Positions 11,275 to 21,495 of a stretch of 64,000 nucleotides of DNA are shown piece by piece. Below the pieces are notes generated by a model that was not told the origin of the DNA, made no database searches, and saw only the letters and a program-made list of their open reading frames with translations. Each line of letters starts with the position of its first letter. The stretch's first letter is position 1. The position numbers and the translations under genes are program-made. Location: NCBI GenBank assembly GCA_030848705.1, contig CM061241.1, forward strand, positions 81,167,178 to 81,231,177. Direction: 5' to 3'. This DNA is from Heracleum sosnowskyi. Its lineage: Eukaryota; Streptophyta; Magnoliopsida; Apiales; Apiaceae.

Positions 11275-12064
11275 CTAATGACCTTCAATTTTGATTTGAA
11301 CTGGGAATGATAATACTTTATCTCCAATCATAATTGTGTGTTGTCCAGATGGTAACAGCCGATAGGCGTTGTAATTGACAATAAAGAAGCTCTTGCAAAC
11401 ATTCAGAACAAATTTGACTGTCACGGTTTTTCTGGCATGAATAAAGACGGACTTGAATCCAACAACTTGTTTTATCTGTACTCCCTTAATATTTTTTGGT
11501 GGTATCGAATAAACTATAGCAGTTTCTGTCCCATCTCTTCTTCCATTGTTACGAAACTCAACTTCAAACTCAATGTCTTTATCACATTTCAGATCTTCAA
11601 TTTTAACTGCAGGACATGAAGGTTTGTACATACCAGTTGTATAGTTCAAATCTCGACAATGTTGGAATTTGCTCAGCTTAATTAATATCAACCCTGTGAG
11701 ATGCTTTTTTCAATTTGTAAACAAACTGAGTGTAACTGAGACCGTGTCCAAATGGAAATACTGTTGAGCCATTGTAAAACTTATAAGTTCTGCCCGGAAA
11801 ACCTAGACCATCATGTGGCCTTAATTGCATCGATGTCATTGGCAACGTGTCTGTGTAATTACTTGGGTACCATGTAAGTGGTAATCTTCCACCTAACATA
11901 TGCAAACAAATTTATATAAAGCAACTAAAATTATGTCATCTGTGACTATATAATCTATAATTACCTGGATTGTGCTTTCCAAAAATAACATCAGCGATAG
12001 CCCGACCACCCTCTTGACCGGGATAACCAGCCCATAGAATTGCTTGAGTATGATTACTATCTCT
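11275..12064 (-). pseudogene. Beta-xylosidase/alpha-L-arabinofuranosidase (GH3, BXL-type) 3' fragment
   Basis: Three minus-strand exon pieces encode the C-terminal part of a plant cell-wall GH3 enzyme. Exon pieces: about 12064-11965 (QAILWAGYPGQEGGRAIADV), 11892 to about 11690 (GRLPLTWYPSNYTDTLPM, then PFGHGLSYTQFVYK), and about 11690-11275 (LSKFQHCRDLNYTTG, then the Fn3-like end). A GT-AG intron separates the first two. Near 11690 a 4-base repeat (ATTAATTAAG where ATTAAG is expected) shifts the frame and puts TAA after DIN. Everything upstream, including the N-terminal catalytic domain with its nucleophile, is missing; the homology stops next to retroelement-derived sequence. The family acts in the wall on xylan and arabinan side chains. 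This copy cannot be active. Confidence 0.85.
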
Positions 12065-12066
12065 AG

Positions 12067-12182
12067 CGTGAGTAACCTCGCATTCTTATACACTCTATGC
12101 TAAGTAGAGTTTAAGAAAGGAAAGAGTAACCTCGTCTTCTTATACACTCTATGCTAAGCAGAATTTAAGAAAGGAAAGAGAC
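12067..12182. repeat. 58-bp tandem duplication at the GH3 fragment edge
   Basis: GAGTAACCTCG followed by CTTATACACTCTATGCTAAG appears at about 12067 and again at about 12125, with a few substitutions. It sits exactly where homology to the GH3 gene ends, suggesting rearrangement at the breakpoint. Confidence 0.8.
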
Positions 12183-12699
12183 TCTCTTCTTGGTGAGCTT
12201 TCCGGAAGTACGGGTTTACCAAGATTTCGTAAAACATAATAAGTAGGTTCGATTAAGAATTGAAAACCACAAACAAAATTCTGTCAGAAAATATGCATGT
12301 TTTATTCATAAATATAAGATAAGTCTTGTCGGAGGAGAAGTACATGCACTACCCCCCTGAACTTTATTTCCAATTAATTAAAATAAAGTTTACATAGTAT
12401 AGTTAGAATAACGTACGCTACAAAATCTCGGGGGAGACAACCACAAAATCTAGGATCACCTTGAAGGACCTTCACAACAAGATCAATCCTAAAAGCCTAG
12501 GTTTTCAGAGCAAAATTACCCCGAAAGAATTCACAACAGACTAAGGCCTAAGGGAGGTAGACATCTTCCAAAGTAGACTAAGGGAGACCCTCCTATAAGG
12601 AGGACATCCTCTAGAGCAATCCATGAATAAAATATATTTAAAGAACGAATTTCGAACAGATACAACCACAAATCTAAGAATATTATGCAATGCTACGAA

Positions 12700-13300
12700 T
12701 GAATATATAATGCAAATAAGTGTAAATAAATACAAGATCAGATGGAACCTGGATGGAGTATCTCAAACATAGGTGTCTCACTTAGAGGCAGATGCCGAAG
12801 TTGCTATTGATCTCCCAACGGGCGACGCTGGTTGCCGACACCAAGCCGAGGCTTCTTTCTGTTGGGTAGATGGAGTTCTTCGATCTTCAACCAATCCTTC
12901 CAATTTTGACAATGTTCCCTTAACTTCTCCATCTTAACCATCTCCACAAAAATAGTCATGTTCAGTCCTTGTGGCTGAGGTATAGGTCCCTGTTGCAGAG
13001 GCGTAGGCTCTAGCTGCTGAAGTGTAGGTCCCCGCTGATGTGGAGTGGGTTCACGTTGCTGAGGCGTAGGCTCCGGTTGCTGAAGTATACGTCCCCGTTG
13101 TTGAGGCGTAGGCTCCCACTACGGGTATCCTCCATCTCTAGGGGAGGAACTGGTTATCTCTCAGATCCCAAGTGTCTCTCAGATTTGGTTGTGTTGGTGG
13201 TGGAGGTAGATCCATGTGGGAACCACAACCTCGTCTACGTGATTACCTTCATCAACTAGTTCTTCGGTATGACGTGACATCCTTCCTCCAGAGATGTCAA
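12700..13300 (-). pseudogene. Gag-like coding remnant with heptad repeats
   Basis: The minus strand opens MSRHTEELVDEGNHVDEVVV, then is frameshifted. It continues with about six degenerate copies of a seven-residue unit like EPTPQQR (12971-13112) and a basic stretch (MVKMEKLREHCQNWKDW, later LPNRKKPRLGVG). A stop near 12800 interrupts it. Position just after primer site and composition suggest gag; no zinc knuckle or protease was seen. It is the only coding sequence found in this LTR family within the window. Confidence 0.5.
12971..13112 (-). repeat. 21-bp coding minisatellite (PTPQQ-type)
   Basis: Degenerate 21-bp units of the form GAGGCGTAGGCTC...GTTGCT repeat about six to seven times. The period is a multiple of three, so it encodes a seven-residue repeat within the gag-like frame. 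Confidence 0.75.
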
Positions 13301-13323
13301 AAGCCCCTCCTTCTAGCGCCAAT

Positions 13324-13944
13324 TGTTAACGGAGAAATTTGGTGATAACCAATTCGGAGAGGGTTGCTGGAATTGTGGTGGAAACCGAGGATGATATGTA
13401 ACGTAGGTTGCAAGGATTAGGGTTTATGATTTAGGGATGGCTGAGATTGTATGTGATAATAGGTCGCAATTTGAGATTGAATATTGAATTCTCTTTTGTT
13501 TGCAAGTTTGCATCGTACCATACAATGTGCCTACGTACCCTATTTATAGGGATCAAGCCATACGTAGTTCTTGGGGAGCAAGTAATCCATGGGCCGAGTT
13601 TCCTTCTTTAAAGAGCGGAAAGACCGGGATCACCGCCTTTGATATGTCATTATGAGCTGTCATGGTTTCACTATTTTCTTGGGACTTATCAGATAATTCA
13701 TTGACCCGGATTTATCGGAGCCAGCGCTTATCTCGATCCATGCAAAATAAGGAAAGACAGGCTCTTATGAATCTCAAAAGGGCGAGGCTTCTCGCAAGGC
13801 GAAGTTTCTCGGCGTTAATAGGTTAATTTTCAATAAATCAATAAAAGTTAAGGAACCTTCATCTTTTAAAAGACGAGGTTCCTATATTTAAGTGATGAGG
13901 TAAATAAGGTAGTTTATACCTCAGAATAAGCCAAAAAGGGCACA
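13324..13944 (-). repeat. Diverged LTR, minus orientation
   Basis: On the plus strand it starts TGTTAACGGAG and probably ends GGGCACA at 13944 (ends by TG...CA rule only). It carries the reverse of the TATA region (TATTTATAGGGATCAAGCC) and is clearly related to the 1059-bp LTRs, though shorter. Confidence 0.6.
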
Positions 13945-14009
13945 CTCCTTACTTACACTAGTCATCCATTTTTATCTGTAACCTAGGTTCACTACTAGAA
14001 AAAGGTCAA

Positions 14010-14110
14010 TAGACATCGCCTATATAATATCGGTTTATAATTCCACCGATGTAAAAGATGTTAATTACATCGATTTTAAAATAACTGATGTCTTTGTATT
14101 GTTATGTCAT
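14010..14110. repeat. CACTA left subterminal repeats
   Basis: Several copies of ATCGGTTT/ACCGATGT/ACATCGAT/ACTGATGT-type motifs in both orientations directly inside the terminus. Such motifs are transposase-binding sites in CACTA elements. Confidence 0.7.
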
Positions 14111-14320
14111 CAGATTACTTCCGAACCGATGTCTAAACATTGTCTTAAAAAAAAAATTAATCACCGGCTTATACTTTTCTCTCATCTGGATTATTCCCAG
14201 AAACACTCCAAAACTCTGAAGTTGTTTCTACTTCCAACGCCTACTACGAGGATCATTCTGCTTATACCAGAAATCTTTCCTACAATACACCATAAGTAAA
14301 CAAAATTTCTATTAGCATAG

Positions 14321-14886
14321 TTAACAATGAAAGAATAAGAACACCTGATCCTCTACCTTCAAACACTAATAGCAATCTCTCTATGATCTTTGCTTCTGCG
14401 GAAGAGCTAGACAAAGATGGATCAGGCTCAACAGACTTCTTTTCTACCCCTTTCGTTGTTCCAAATTTTGAAGATGGCCAACAAGAACAGTTTGATCCCT
14501 CTTTGCTGAAAAAGAACGTTGGAGTAACAGAATATGGTTTTGAATCGGCCTTATATCAAAATGCACTTGACCTTGCTGTCCCTCCTCCTCCTCTGATAGG
14601 GCCTCCACTAGGACCACTACCTTCACTTCATATATAAAATTGCTTGTCCTCACTTCCTTCTTACATGCCAATGAATACTTTGTCGTCACCTTCATGTTCT
14701 GTCCTTGATCCTGAAATCCTCTTAGGCAATCTCAATGCTGCTTTACCGAATAGAAAGTCTGAAAAGTTAAGGGGAAAATTTTTCTTAAACAATAACCTGC
14801 AACTTCAAGAGCAAGACAACGAGGTAGATATGGGTGGAATCTTCGGTGCAGATCCTCTGCCACAGCTTTATAACACTGACCTTCAG
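14321..14886 (+). pseudogene. Captured CCT-family transcription factor fragment (ASML2-like), one in-frame stop
   Basis: A single reading frame runs from about 14321 (PDPLPSNTNSNLSMIF) through an acidic/Gln region (NFEDGQQEQFDPSLL) and a proline run (VPPPPLIGPPLGPLPSL). It is then interrupted by TAA at 14635-14637 and resumes in frame with NCLSSLPSYMPMNTLSSPSC. It ends MGGIFGADPLPQLYNTDLQ at a GT donor (14887). This order of motifs matches the region N-terminal to the CCT domain in plant ASML2/CCT proteins as I remember them. The CCT domain exon itself is absent. An upstream stretch (about 14217-14290) could be another exon piece. Lying about 330 bases inside a CACTA end, it is best read as transduplicated host sequence. 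The family call is moderate. Confidence 0.55.
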
Positions 14887-15700
14887 GTACTACAATTTAG
14901 TATTGCATATTCCATAATCAACAACTGGGCATGGCATAATTACAGGTCACTAACAATCTAAATTATTTGTTTTCTTTGAGAAAAAGCAGAATAATACTAC
15001 AAAAAACTTTGAACCACATCTAGTCATACATATCACAAACTAGTTCTCACTTTCAATAATTAGCATTCTTCCTCTTCACAAAATCTCTAAATTCTCATGC
15101 TCATCAATCAATTCTTTCCATGACTCAACTACTCAACTAGGTCGAGAGTGAAGTATTTGGCTATGACTCATGTATAAAAGGGGAAAGTGATGAAGAAAAA
15201 TATGGATATAAGCTTCAAAGGGCAACTAGGGATTATTTTCATGGTTCACAAGCTAAAAATGCAAAAAAATGGTTATCCTAAAAGAAATTTCCTTATTATG
15301 GTGCATCCAAAAATCAAGGTTTAATGCAAGCCCTAGAGCAACAAACACACATAAAGAGGGAGAAACACACAAGCACAAAAGAAATCATCGTTCAAGGCCT
15401 CACAAGGTTTAAGTTGTAATAACATCTTCTCGATTTGATTTCCATGCATGTTAAGAGATACCCGTCATGTTCACAATTTTATTACAACAATCTAAACTTT
15501 TCATGCCATTTCAAGTGTGTGTGTAAAAGGTGTGTCAAACATAATGATTCACATCAAATTGGTAATGCTTGACACGAAATAGGAGAAAACATAGCTACAA
15601 ACTCACAAATGTCTTAAATTTTACAAACAAGTAAACAAGCTTATGACTAAACTCATTTCCAAATGCAAACAAGACGGTCATCAAACTAAACAAAATAGAG
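14887..15700. other. Noncoding interior, probably 3' part of the Gypsy element
   Basis: No coding supported. From about 15000 the sequence has the look of the long untranslated 3' part of Athila/Tat elements read in reverse. A matching 3' LTR was not found, so where the captured gene intron ends and the retroelement begins is unclear. Confidence 0.4.
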
Positions 15701-16548
15701 TACTAATACTAGCTACATACTACACTACAATAATAACATAAACAATCCTTCCCCCACTTAAAACATGGCATGTCCTCATGCATGACAAATAAAAATGAGG
15801 TAGAGAATAGAGTAAGAGAGCTCCCCTGAAAAATGAGCACTTTGTCGCTTAGATGACCCCTTCCTTTTAATTTGAACCCGCTTAAAAGACGTACCACTCA
15901 TGATTGCCAAAATCCAACCCAAAATCGCACGCCACGAAATGAACCAATGCCACAACACAACAACCAAACCAACAAAATGAACCAACAATCCAAAATACAA
16001 CCCCCTCCAAAGTCACTACAACACACTAATTAAGGCTATACATACACTATTTTTTTGTGTTTTTTTTTAAAAATTAAATTAACTAATCAATTATTAATAA
16101 AATCAAAAATTAATTTAAACGAAATTAATTTTCGAAATTATCTAAATTAGTTAATTAAGAAAATTAAAACTGAAAATTAAAAATCTGAAAAAAAAAATCT
16201 GAAAAAAAATAAAATAAAATAAATTCTGAAAATATAAAAATCTGAAAAAAAAAATCTGAAAAAAATAAAATTATGAAAATTAAAAACTGAAAAATAAAAA
16301 TCAGAAAATTAATTCTGAAAATTAAAATCAGAAAAATTAATTTCTGAAAACTAAAATCTGAAAATGAAAATTATAAAATCAATTTCATAAAACGAAAAAC
16401 TAAAAGTAAAAAGTTGAAAATAAAATAAAATAAAATAAAAACTGGAAAAATGAGAAAAAAATAAAAAGAGGGTGGTGTGGGGGACGCGCGCGGGGGCTGG
16501 GGCAGGGAGAAGGGGGAAGGGGGAACAGGGGGTGGAGTGGGGTTTGTT
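15700..16548. other. Low-complexity 3' region of the Gypsy element
   Basis: From 16020 to 16450 there are repeated AAAATCTGAAAAT-like units in nearly pure A/T with CTG. These are followed by an abrupt G-rich block (16468-16542). There is no coding. Confidence 0.6.
16468..16542 (+). other. G-rich tract with G-quadruplex potential
   Basis: Many runs of three to six G occur within 75 bases (GGGGGCTGGGGCAGGGAG, AGGGGGAAGGGGG, CAGGGGGTGGAGTGGGG). These would suffice for a stacked G-quadruplex on the plus strand. It is surrounded by AT-rich DNA on both sides. Confidence 0.6.
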
Positions 16549-19210
16549 AACTTTTTAATTTTTTTTTGTTTTTTTTTTTTTTTTTTTGAAAAAACGTACT
16601 TGCATTAAAAATACGCTTGTTCAGCGTCAATATTACAAATGATAAAATCTGGAGCAGTATATAACCACTCATTTAGACCTGACATAGAATATGTAGCTTG
16701 AGCTAACAAATGTGCTACCATATTCGCAGACCTTGGCACAAATTGCACTAACACTTCATCGTAGTGTTTAAGAATCTCCCGACAATCATCTACTATAATA
16801 TCAAAGTACGATTGTCCCCCTTCCCCATTCACTGCAGACACCAGTTGCTTTGAATCACACTCGAAGATGCACTTCGTTCTTCTCCATCCTTTCGTCCATA
16901 GCAGCGCTTCACGGAGGCTTATAGCTTCGATTTCCTTGGCCTGCATCTGTCCCTGGAACACCCTATTACGAGCTCTGAGAAACTGACCAAGCTCATCTCG
17001 AATCACACAGCCAACTCCCATCTCCCCAGTTCGTTGCTTACATGCACCATCTGTGTTTATCTTAACCCAATCTACAGGAGGTTTACACCAGCGACGATCA
17101 TTACCAGACTGCTGGTTTGTCTGCTTTCTTTCCTCCATAGCACGGTACCATTCATCCAACATGCTGCTCGCCCTGGAACATATACCAAAACTGGACATAT
17201 TCATATGATTCCACACCCAATTATTTCGACGATTCCACAAGTTCCAGCACAACAAACCCACTCTCCCATTTTGCAGCTTACTCCCATATCGAAACACTCT
17301 CATTAGCAAAGACTTAACAGTATCATTCTCACACACTTGCACCACCTCTGTAAGACCAGTCTTCGCCCACACTTCCTTAGCGAAACAGCACTGAAAAAGA
17401 ACGTGCATATCATCCTCTACATTTATCTGACACCAAGAACACATCGGGCTAATATCCACAAATTTACCTCTCAAAGCAACAGCCGTAGGCAATACCTTTC
17501 TGCATGACCGCCATAGAAAATTAATAATCTTACCTGGTAAATTTAAACCCCATAGTTTTTTCCAAAACTCTTTATCTGGACATTCTTTTTCACCTCGCAG
17601 GAACCTATAGCAACTTTTGACAGTGAATCTCCCTTTCTCGTCAAATAACCAGAGCCATGAATCATCTTTCTTTCTCAACGGGACTGGGACTTGTTTTATC
17701 AGTTCACAATCTCGCTCATTACAAATATCTCTCAGTATCTCCTCGTCCCAACCGCTTTTATCTTCAGTGAACAACTGAACTACTTTTGCATCTTTTAACA
17801 CTTCAGGCATTTCAGTAGTAAGACATCCATCATTCGGGCAAGGTAGCCAGGGTACCTGCCATATCCTTGTACTCTCACCATCCCCAATCCGACGTCTACA
17901 CCCCTTCTTTACAACATCCTGAGTTTCCATCAAACTTCGCCATACATAGCTGGGATTCGTCCCTAGCTTTGCCTCCAGGAAGCTTGACTCAGGGAAATAG
18001 CGAGCACGCAAAAGACTTGTGACTAAAGGGTTTATTCCAGTGATAATCCGCCATGCCTGTTTTGCCAACATCGCAATATTAAAATCCTTTAAACTTTTAA
18101 ACCCCAACCCACCATCCTCCTTTACAGTACAAAGTCTATCCCAGGCCATCCACTTTATTCCCTTCCCTGCATCCCCACTCCCCCACCAAAAAGCATTCAT
18201 CCTTTTTTCAATTCTATCACATACTTCTATAGGAATCAACAACATATTCATCCAAAAGTTAGGAACAACTTGGGCTGCTGTTTTCAACAAAGTTACCTTA
18301 CCTCCTTTTGACAAAGCCTGGTTTTGCCAACCTTGTAGCTTCTGCTCCACCTTGTCAGCCAGAAAAGAGAAAGTCGCATTCTTCCTTCTTCCCACGTGCA
18401 TTGGCATGCCCAGATAATTCCCTGGGTTCTGTACTTCCTTGACATTCAGTTGATCACAAACTTCTTCTCTACTTGCTACAAGAGTGTTCGGAGAAAAAAT
18501 AACTGATGACTTGTTGTAATTTATCATTTGTCCTGATATCCTCTCATACCTATCCAAGATTCTCTTCATATTATTTGCCTCTGTCTTTGTAGCTCGAAAG
18601 AAAAAATAGCAATCGTCAGCAAATAATAAGTGTGATATTGAGGGTGCACCTCGAGCAATTTTACATCCGTGCAACAAACCCATCTCTTCATTTCGCCTTA
18701 GAATCGAGCTAAGACCCTCAGCACACATGATATACACATATGGAGATATTGGGTCACCTTGTCGAACACCTCGGTACGGAATAACATCACCAAAAACGTT
18801 TCCATTCCGAATGAAACTATAAGAAACTGAAGTGATAAGGCCCATAACTCTTTCAATCCACGTTCCAGAAAAACCAAATTTCACCATCATGTTCCGAATA
18901 AAGCTCCACTCTAATCTGTCATATGCTTTTGAGATATCGATTTTAAAACCAGTCATCCCCTTATGTCCTTGCGTTAATCTTCTCATATAATGATTTACCT
19001 CAAAAGCAATCAAGGCATTATCATTTAATAAACGCCCTTCTATAAACGCACTTTGTTTGTCCGAAATAAGGTCTTTCAAACAGGTTTTTAACCTATTTGA
19101 CATGACTTTCGATAGTATTCGGATCAACACATTACACAGTGATATTGGTCTAAGATCAGACATTGTCTATGGGACTTTGATTTTCGGAATCAAGCACAGT
19201 GATATTGTTT
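16549..19210 (-). mobile_element. L1-type LINE, 5'-truncated, with poly(A) tail
   Basis: A poly(T) run at 16549-16587 on the plus strand is the poly(A) tail of a minus-strand LINE. The coding region ends at 16605. Homology starts near 19210, inside the linker before RT (CLIPKIK motif). The endonuclease and ORF1 are missing, as usual for truncated retrotransposed copies. Target duplications were not confidently found. Confidence 0.85.
16605..19163 (-). pseudogene. LINE ORF2 C-terminal part: RT, zf-RVT, RNase H
   Basis: An 852-codon uninterrupted frame. RT motifs include SDLRPISLCNVL at the start, FKIDISKAYDRLEW (about 74-87), GVRQGDPISPY (about 132-142) and the catalytic FADD at 181-184. A zf-RVT-like region follows (FWRSCRKVLPTAVALRGKF), then an RNase H-type domain from about residue 690 (VKINTDGACK, later FECDS). 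Just upstream of the first Met the frame continues with VP, a TAG stop and CLIPKIK, so the long ORF begins after a nonsense change. The AP endonuclease domain is lost, so it cannot mobilise itself, although the RT looks catalytically complete. Confidence 0.88.
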
Positions 19211-19842
19211 TAAAAACTGCACAGCCGTGCAAACAATCCGGGTGTGCGTTTTGATTGTTTTGACAGAATAAATCTGAAATTGCACGGCTTGCTGAGCGGA
19301 CTGGTGCACGCTCGTACGGTGCTAAATTGCTGCTGAATTATTTCTTTTTTTTAATTAATTTTTTTTTCTGCACAAATTCTTGAATGCTTGAATAAAATAT
19401 TAAATCCTGAAAACATGAAACAAACACATCAAGGCAAGAGTGAAATAAAAATTAAAATTCTAAAAATTAAAATTAACGATACTAAATATTATTGAGTGGG
19501 GTATTACTATTAAATATTTAAATCTATTATAAAATTCATTAGTCACACCACAAAAATATATAATAATTAAATATTATATATTTTATGATTATTTTTCTTA
19601 TGAATTAAAATAGATGAAAAAGAGACCTCCACTCAATAATATTTAAAATCAATCCTCAAACTCACAATATGCAAAACACCCTACATAAATGTAAGTGAGG
19701 AACAAAATTAGACACATGCATAATATATAAATACATGTGTACCTTGGGTTGCCTCTCAAAAAGCGCCTTTGTTTACCGTCGTTGGCTCGACTTCCCGAAT
19801 GCACCTCGCGGCACCAACACACAAACGAACACAAGAGATAAC
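19211..19842. other. Gypsy 3' noncoding region
   Basis: No convincing coding. Near 19220-19320 there are GCACGG/CCGTGC motifs like those in the Gypsy LTR repeats at 24134-24300, but arranged differently. The remainder is AT-rich. Confidence 0.5.
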
Positions 19843-20304
19843 TCATCCATGAAGGGGTTCCGCTAATGAGATGACATCAACAGTAGATTCTTGAAATCCT
19901 TCATAGAAAGGCTTGAGACGGTGACCATTCACCTTGAATTCTTTGTTGGTAGATAAACTCCGCAAATCCACCGCTCCATGAGGGTAGATTTGCATAACAA
20001 CAAATGGACCCAACCAACGAGAACGAAGCTTTCCGGGCATTAACTTGAGACGAGAGTTATAGAGGGGAACATTTTGCCCAACACAAAATGCTTTAGGAAC
20101 GAGTGAACGGTCATGGAAGTCTTTCACCCTAGCTTTATATGCTTGAGCATTCCTATAGGCATTGTTACGAATTTCCTCCAATTCAAGCAAATTAAGCTTT
20201 CGATGAGCTCCGACAACATTAAGATCCATATTGCAAGCTTTGATTGCCCAATAAGCTTTGTGCTCTAACTCAACGGGAAGATGACAAGATTTACCAAAAA
20301 CCAA
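19843..20304 (-). pseudogene. Gypsy integrase C-terminal segment
   Basis: The minus-strand frame reads VFGKSCHLPVELEHKAYWAI, then a long basic/aliphatic stretch (RNAQAYKARVKDFHDRS) and WLGPFVVMQIYPHGAVDL, ending at a stop. These are the typical end-of-integrase motifs in Athila/Tat pol. It is in frame with the upstream block; only a TAG (20308-20310) where YR is expected separates the two. Confidence 0.85.
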
Positions 20305-20307
20305 CTT

Positions 20308-21495
20308 CTAAGGAGACATGCCAATAGGAGTTTTGAATGCCGTCCTATAGGCCCATAAAGCATCTTCAAGATGAACACACCAATCCTTCCTTGAGGGTTT
20401 CACCACCTTCTCAAGAATAGATTTAATCTCCCGATTAGAAACTTCGGCTTGACCATTAGATTGAGGATGATAAGCCGTGGCCATTCTATGGTAGACCCCA
20501 TAAGATTTAAGAAGATTCCCCACCAATTTATTACAAAAGTGGGTTCCCATGTCAAAAGCTTGTTGAGCCGATTCATCAATGACATCAATGACATCAATGG
20601 AGCAAATAGAGTGTGCCTCACTAGGAAATTTCATGGCATCATAAATATTGAACTTGACAACTTCATCGCCAAACTCCATAGTGAGAGAACCATCATCCAT
20701 ATTAATCTTGGTTTTTGCCGTTTTTAAGAATGGACGCCCGAATAGAATTGGTGCGGAATTGATGGTTGGTGGACCATCTTCCATTTTCAAAATGTAAAAG
20801 TCGGCGGGGAAAACCATTTGATCAACATGAACAAGTACATCTTCAATTACCCCATCGGGGTAGGCATTTGATCTATCCGCAAGTTGAATGATCACATTTG
20901 TATGCTCAAGTGTGCCCAAATTTAAAGTTTGAAATATGGAGAGGGGCATCACATTGATAGAGGCACCTAAATCAAGCATAGCTCTTTCAAAGAATTTACC
21001 TCCAATCTTGCAAGGAATGGTAAATGTGCCCGGATCCGAACATTTTTGAGGTAACCTCCTTTGAATAACGGCCGAGACATTCTCATCCACTATTATAGTT
21101 TCGTCACCTCTCAATTTTCTCTTGTTGGTACACAAATCCTTGAGAAACTTTGCATACTTCGGGACTTGGTTTATGGCATCTAGGAGTGGAAGAGTGATTT
21201 CCACTTTTCGAAAGGTCTCAAGCATCTCCTTGTCAACAATTTCTTTCTTTGGATTAACAAATTTTGAAGGGAATGGAGGCCGAATGACCACATCATCAAT
21301 GAACCTTGCCTTCTTTGCTTGTGGAACTTCTTCTTGCTCACTAGCCTTTTTACCCTCATCAACTTTCTCTTCTTCAATTTCCATCTCATCTTCAAGATTT
21401 TCATCATTAGCCTCCAAGATTTTGTCTTTTTCACCCTTTTCACCTTCACCACCATTCTCAATCTTACTCTTGGCCTTAGCATGAAGATCCTTCAA
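20308..21495 (-). pseudogene. Gypsy protease fused to integrase fragment by internal deletion
   Basis: The first part is acidic/charged linker, then retroviral-type aspartic protease: CKIGGKFFERAMLDLGASIN with the active-site D-L-G-A, followed by the flap-like region and ILFGRPFLKTAKTKINMDDG. After SAQQAFD the frame jumps to MGTHFCNKLVGNLLKSYGVY and the integrase core end (ATAYHPQSNGQAEVSNREIK). RT, RNase H and the N-terminal integrase are therefore missing, and the junction near 20545 is in frame. The frame ends at TAG within GMSP. Confidence 0.88.

Larger units (their letters stand above)
12330..13944 (-). mobile_element. Older relative of the young LTR element, with gag remnant
   Basis: On the minus strand an LTR (13944-13324) ends in GTTAACA and is followed by the primer site TTGGCGCTAGAAGGAGGGG, the same as in the element at 6745-10157. 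The two LTRs share the stretch around TTACTTGCTCCCCAAGAACT and the TATA region. Unlike the young element, this one has gag-like coding leftward. The left end and second LTR are not found, so the boundary at about 12330 is approximate. It is probably a decayed coding member of the family. Confidence 0.65.

Noticed and set aside
14383..14961. Functional gene made of the two adjacent frames
   Set aside because: The frames are one interrupted by TAA, the following exon encoding a CCT domain is absent, and the location is inside a CACTA element.
17034..18417. Plus-strand open frames opposite the LINE (17034-17306, 18019-18417)
   Set aside because: They are antisense shadows of the 852-codon LINE frame.
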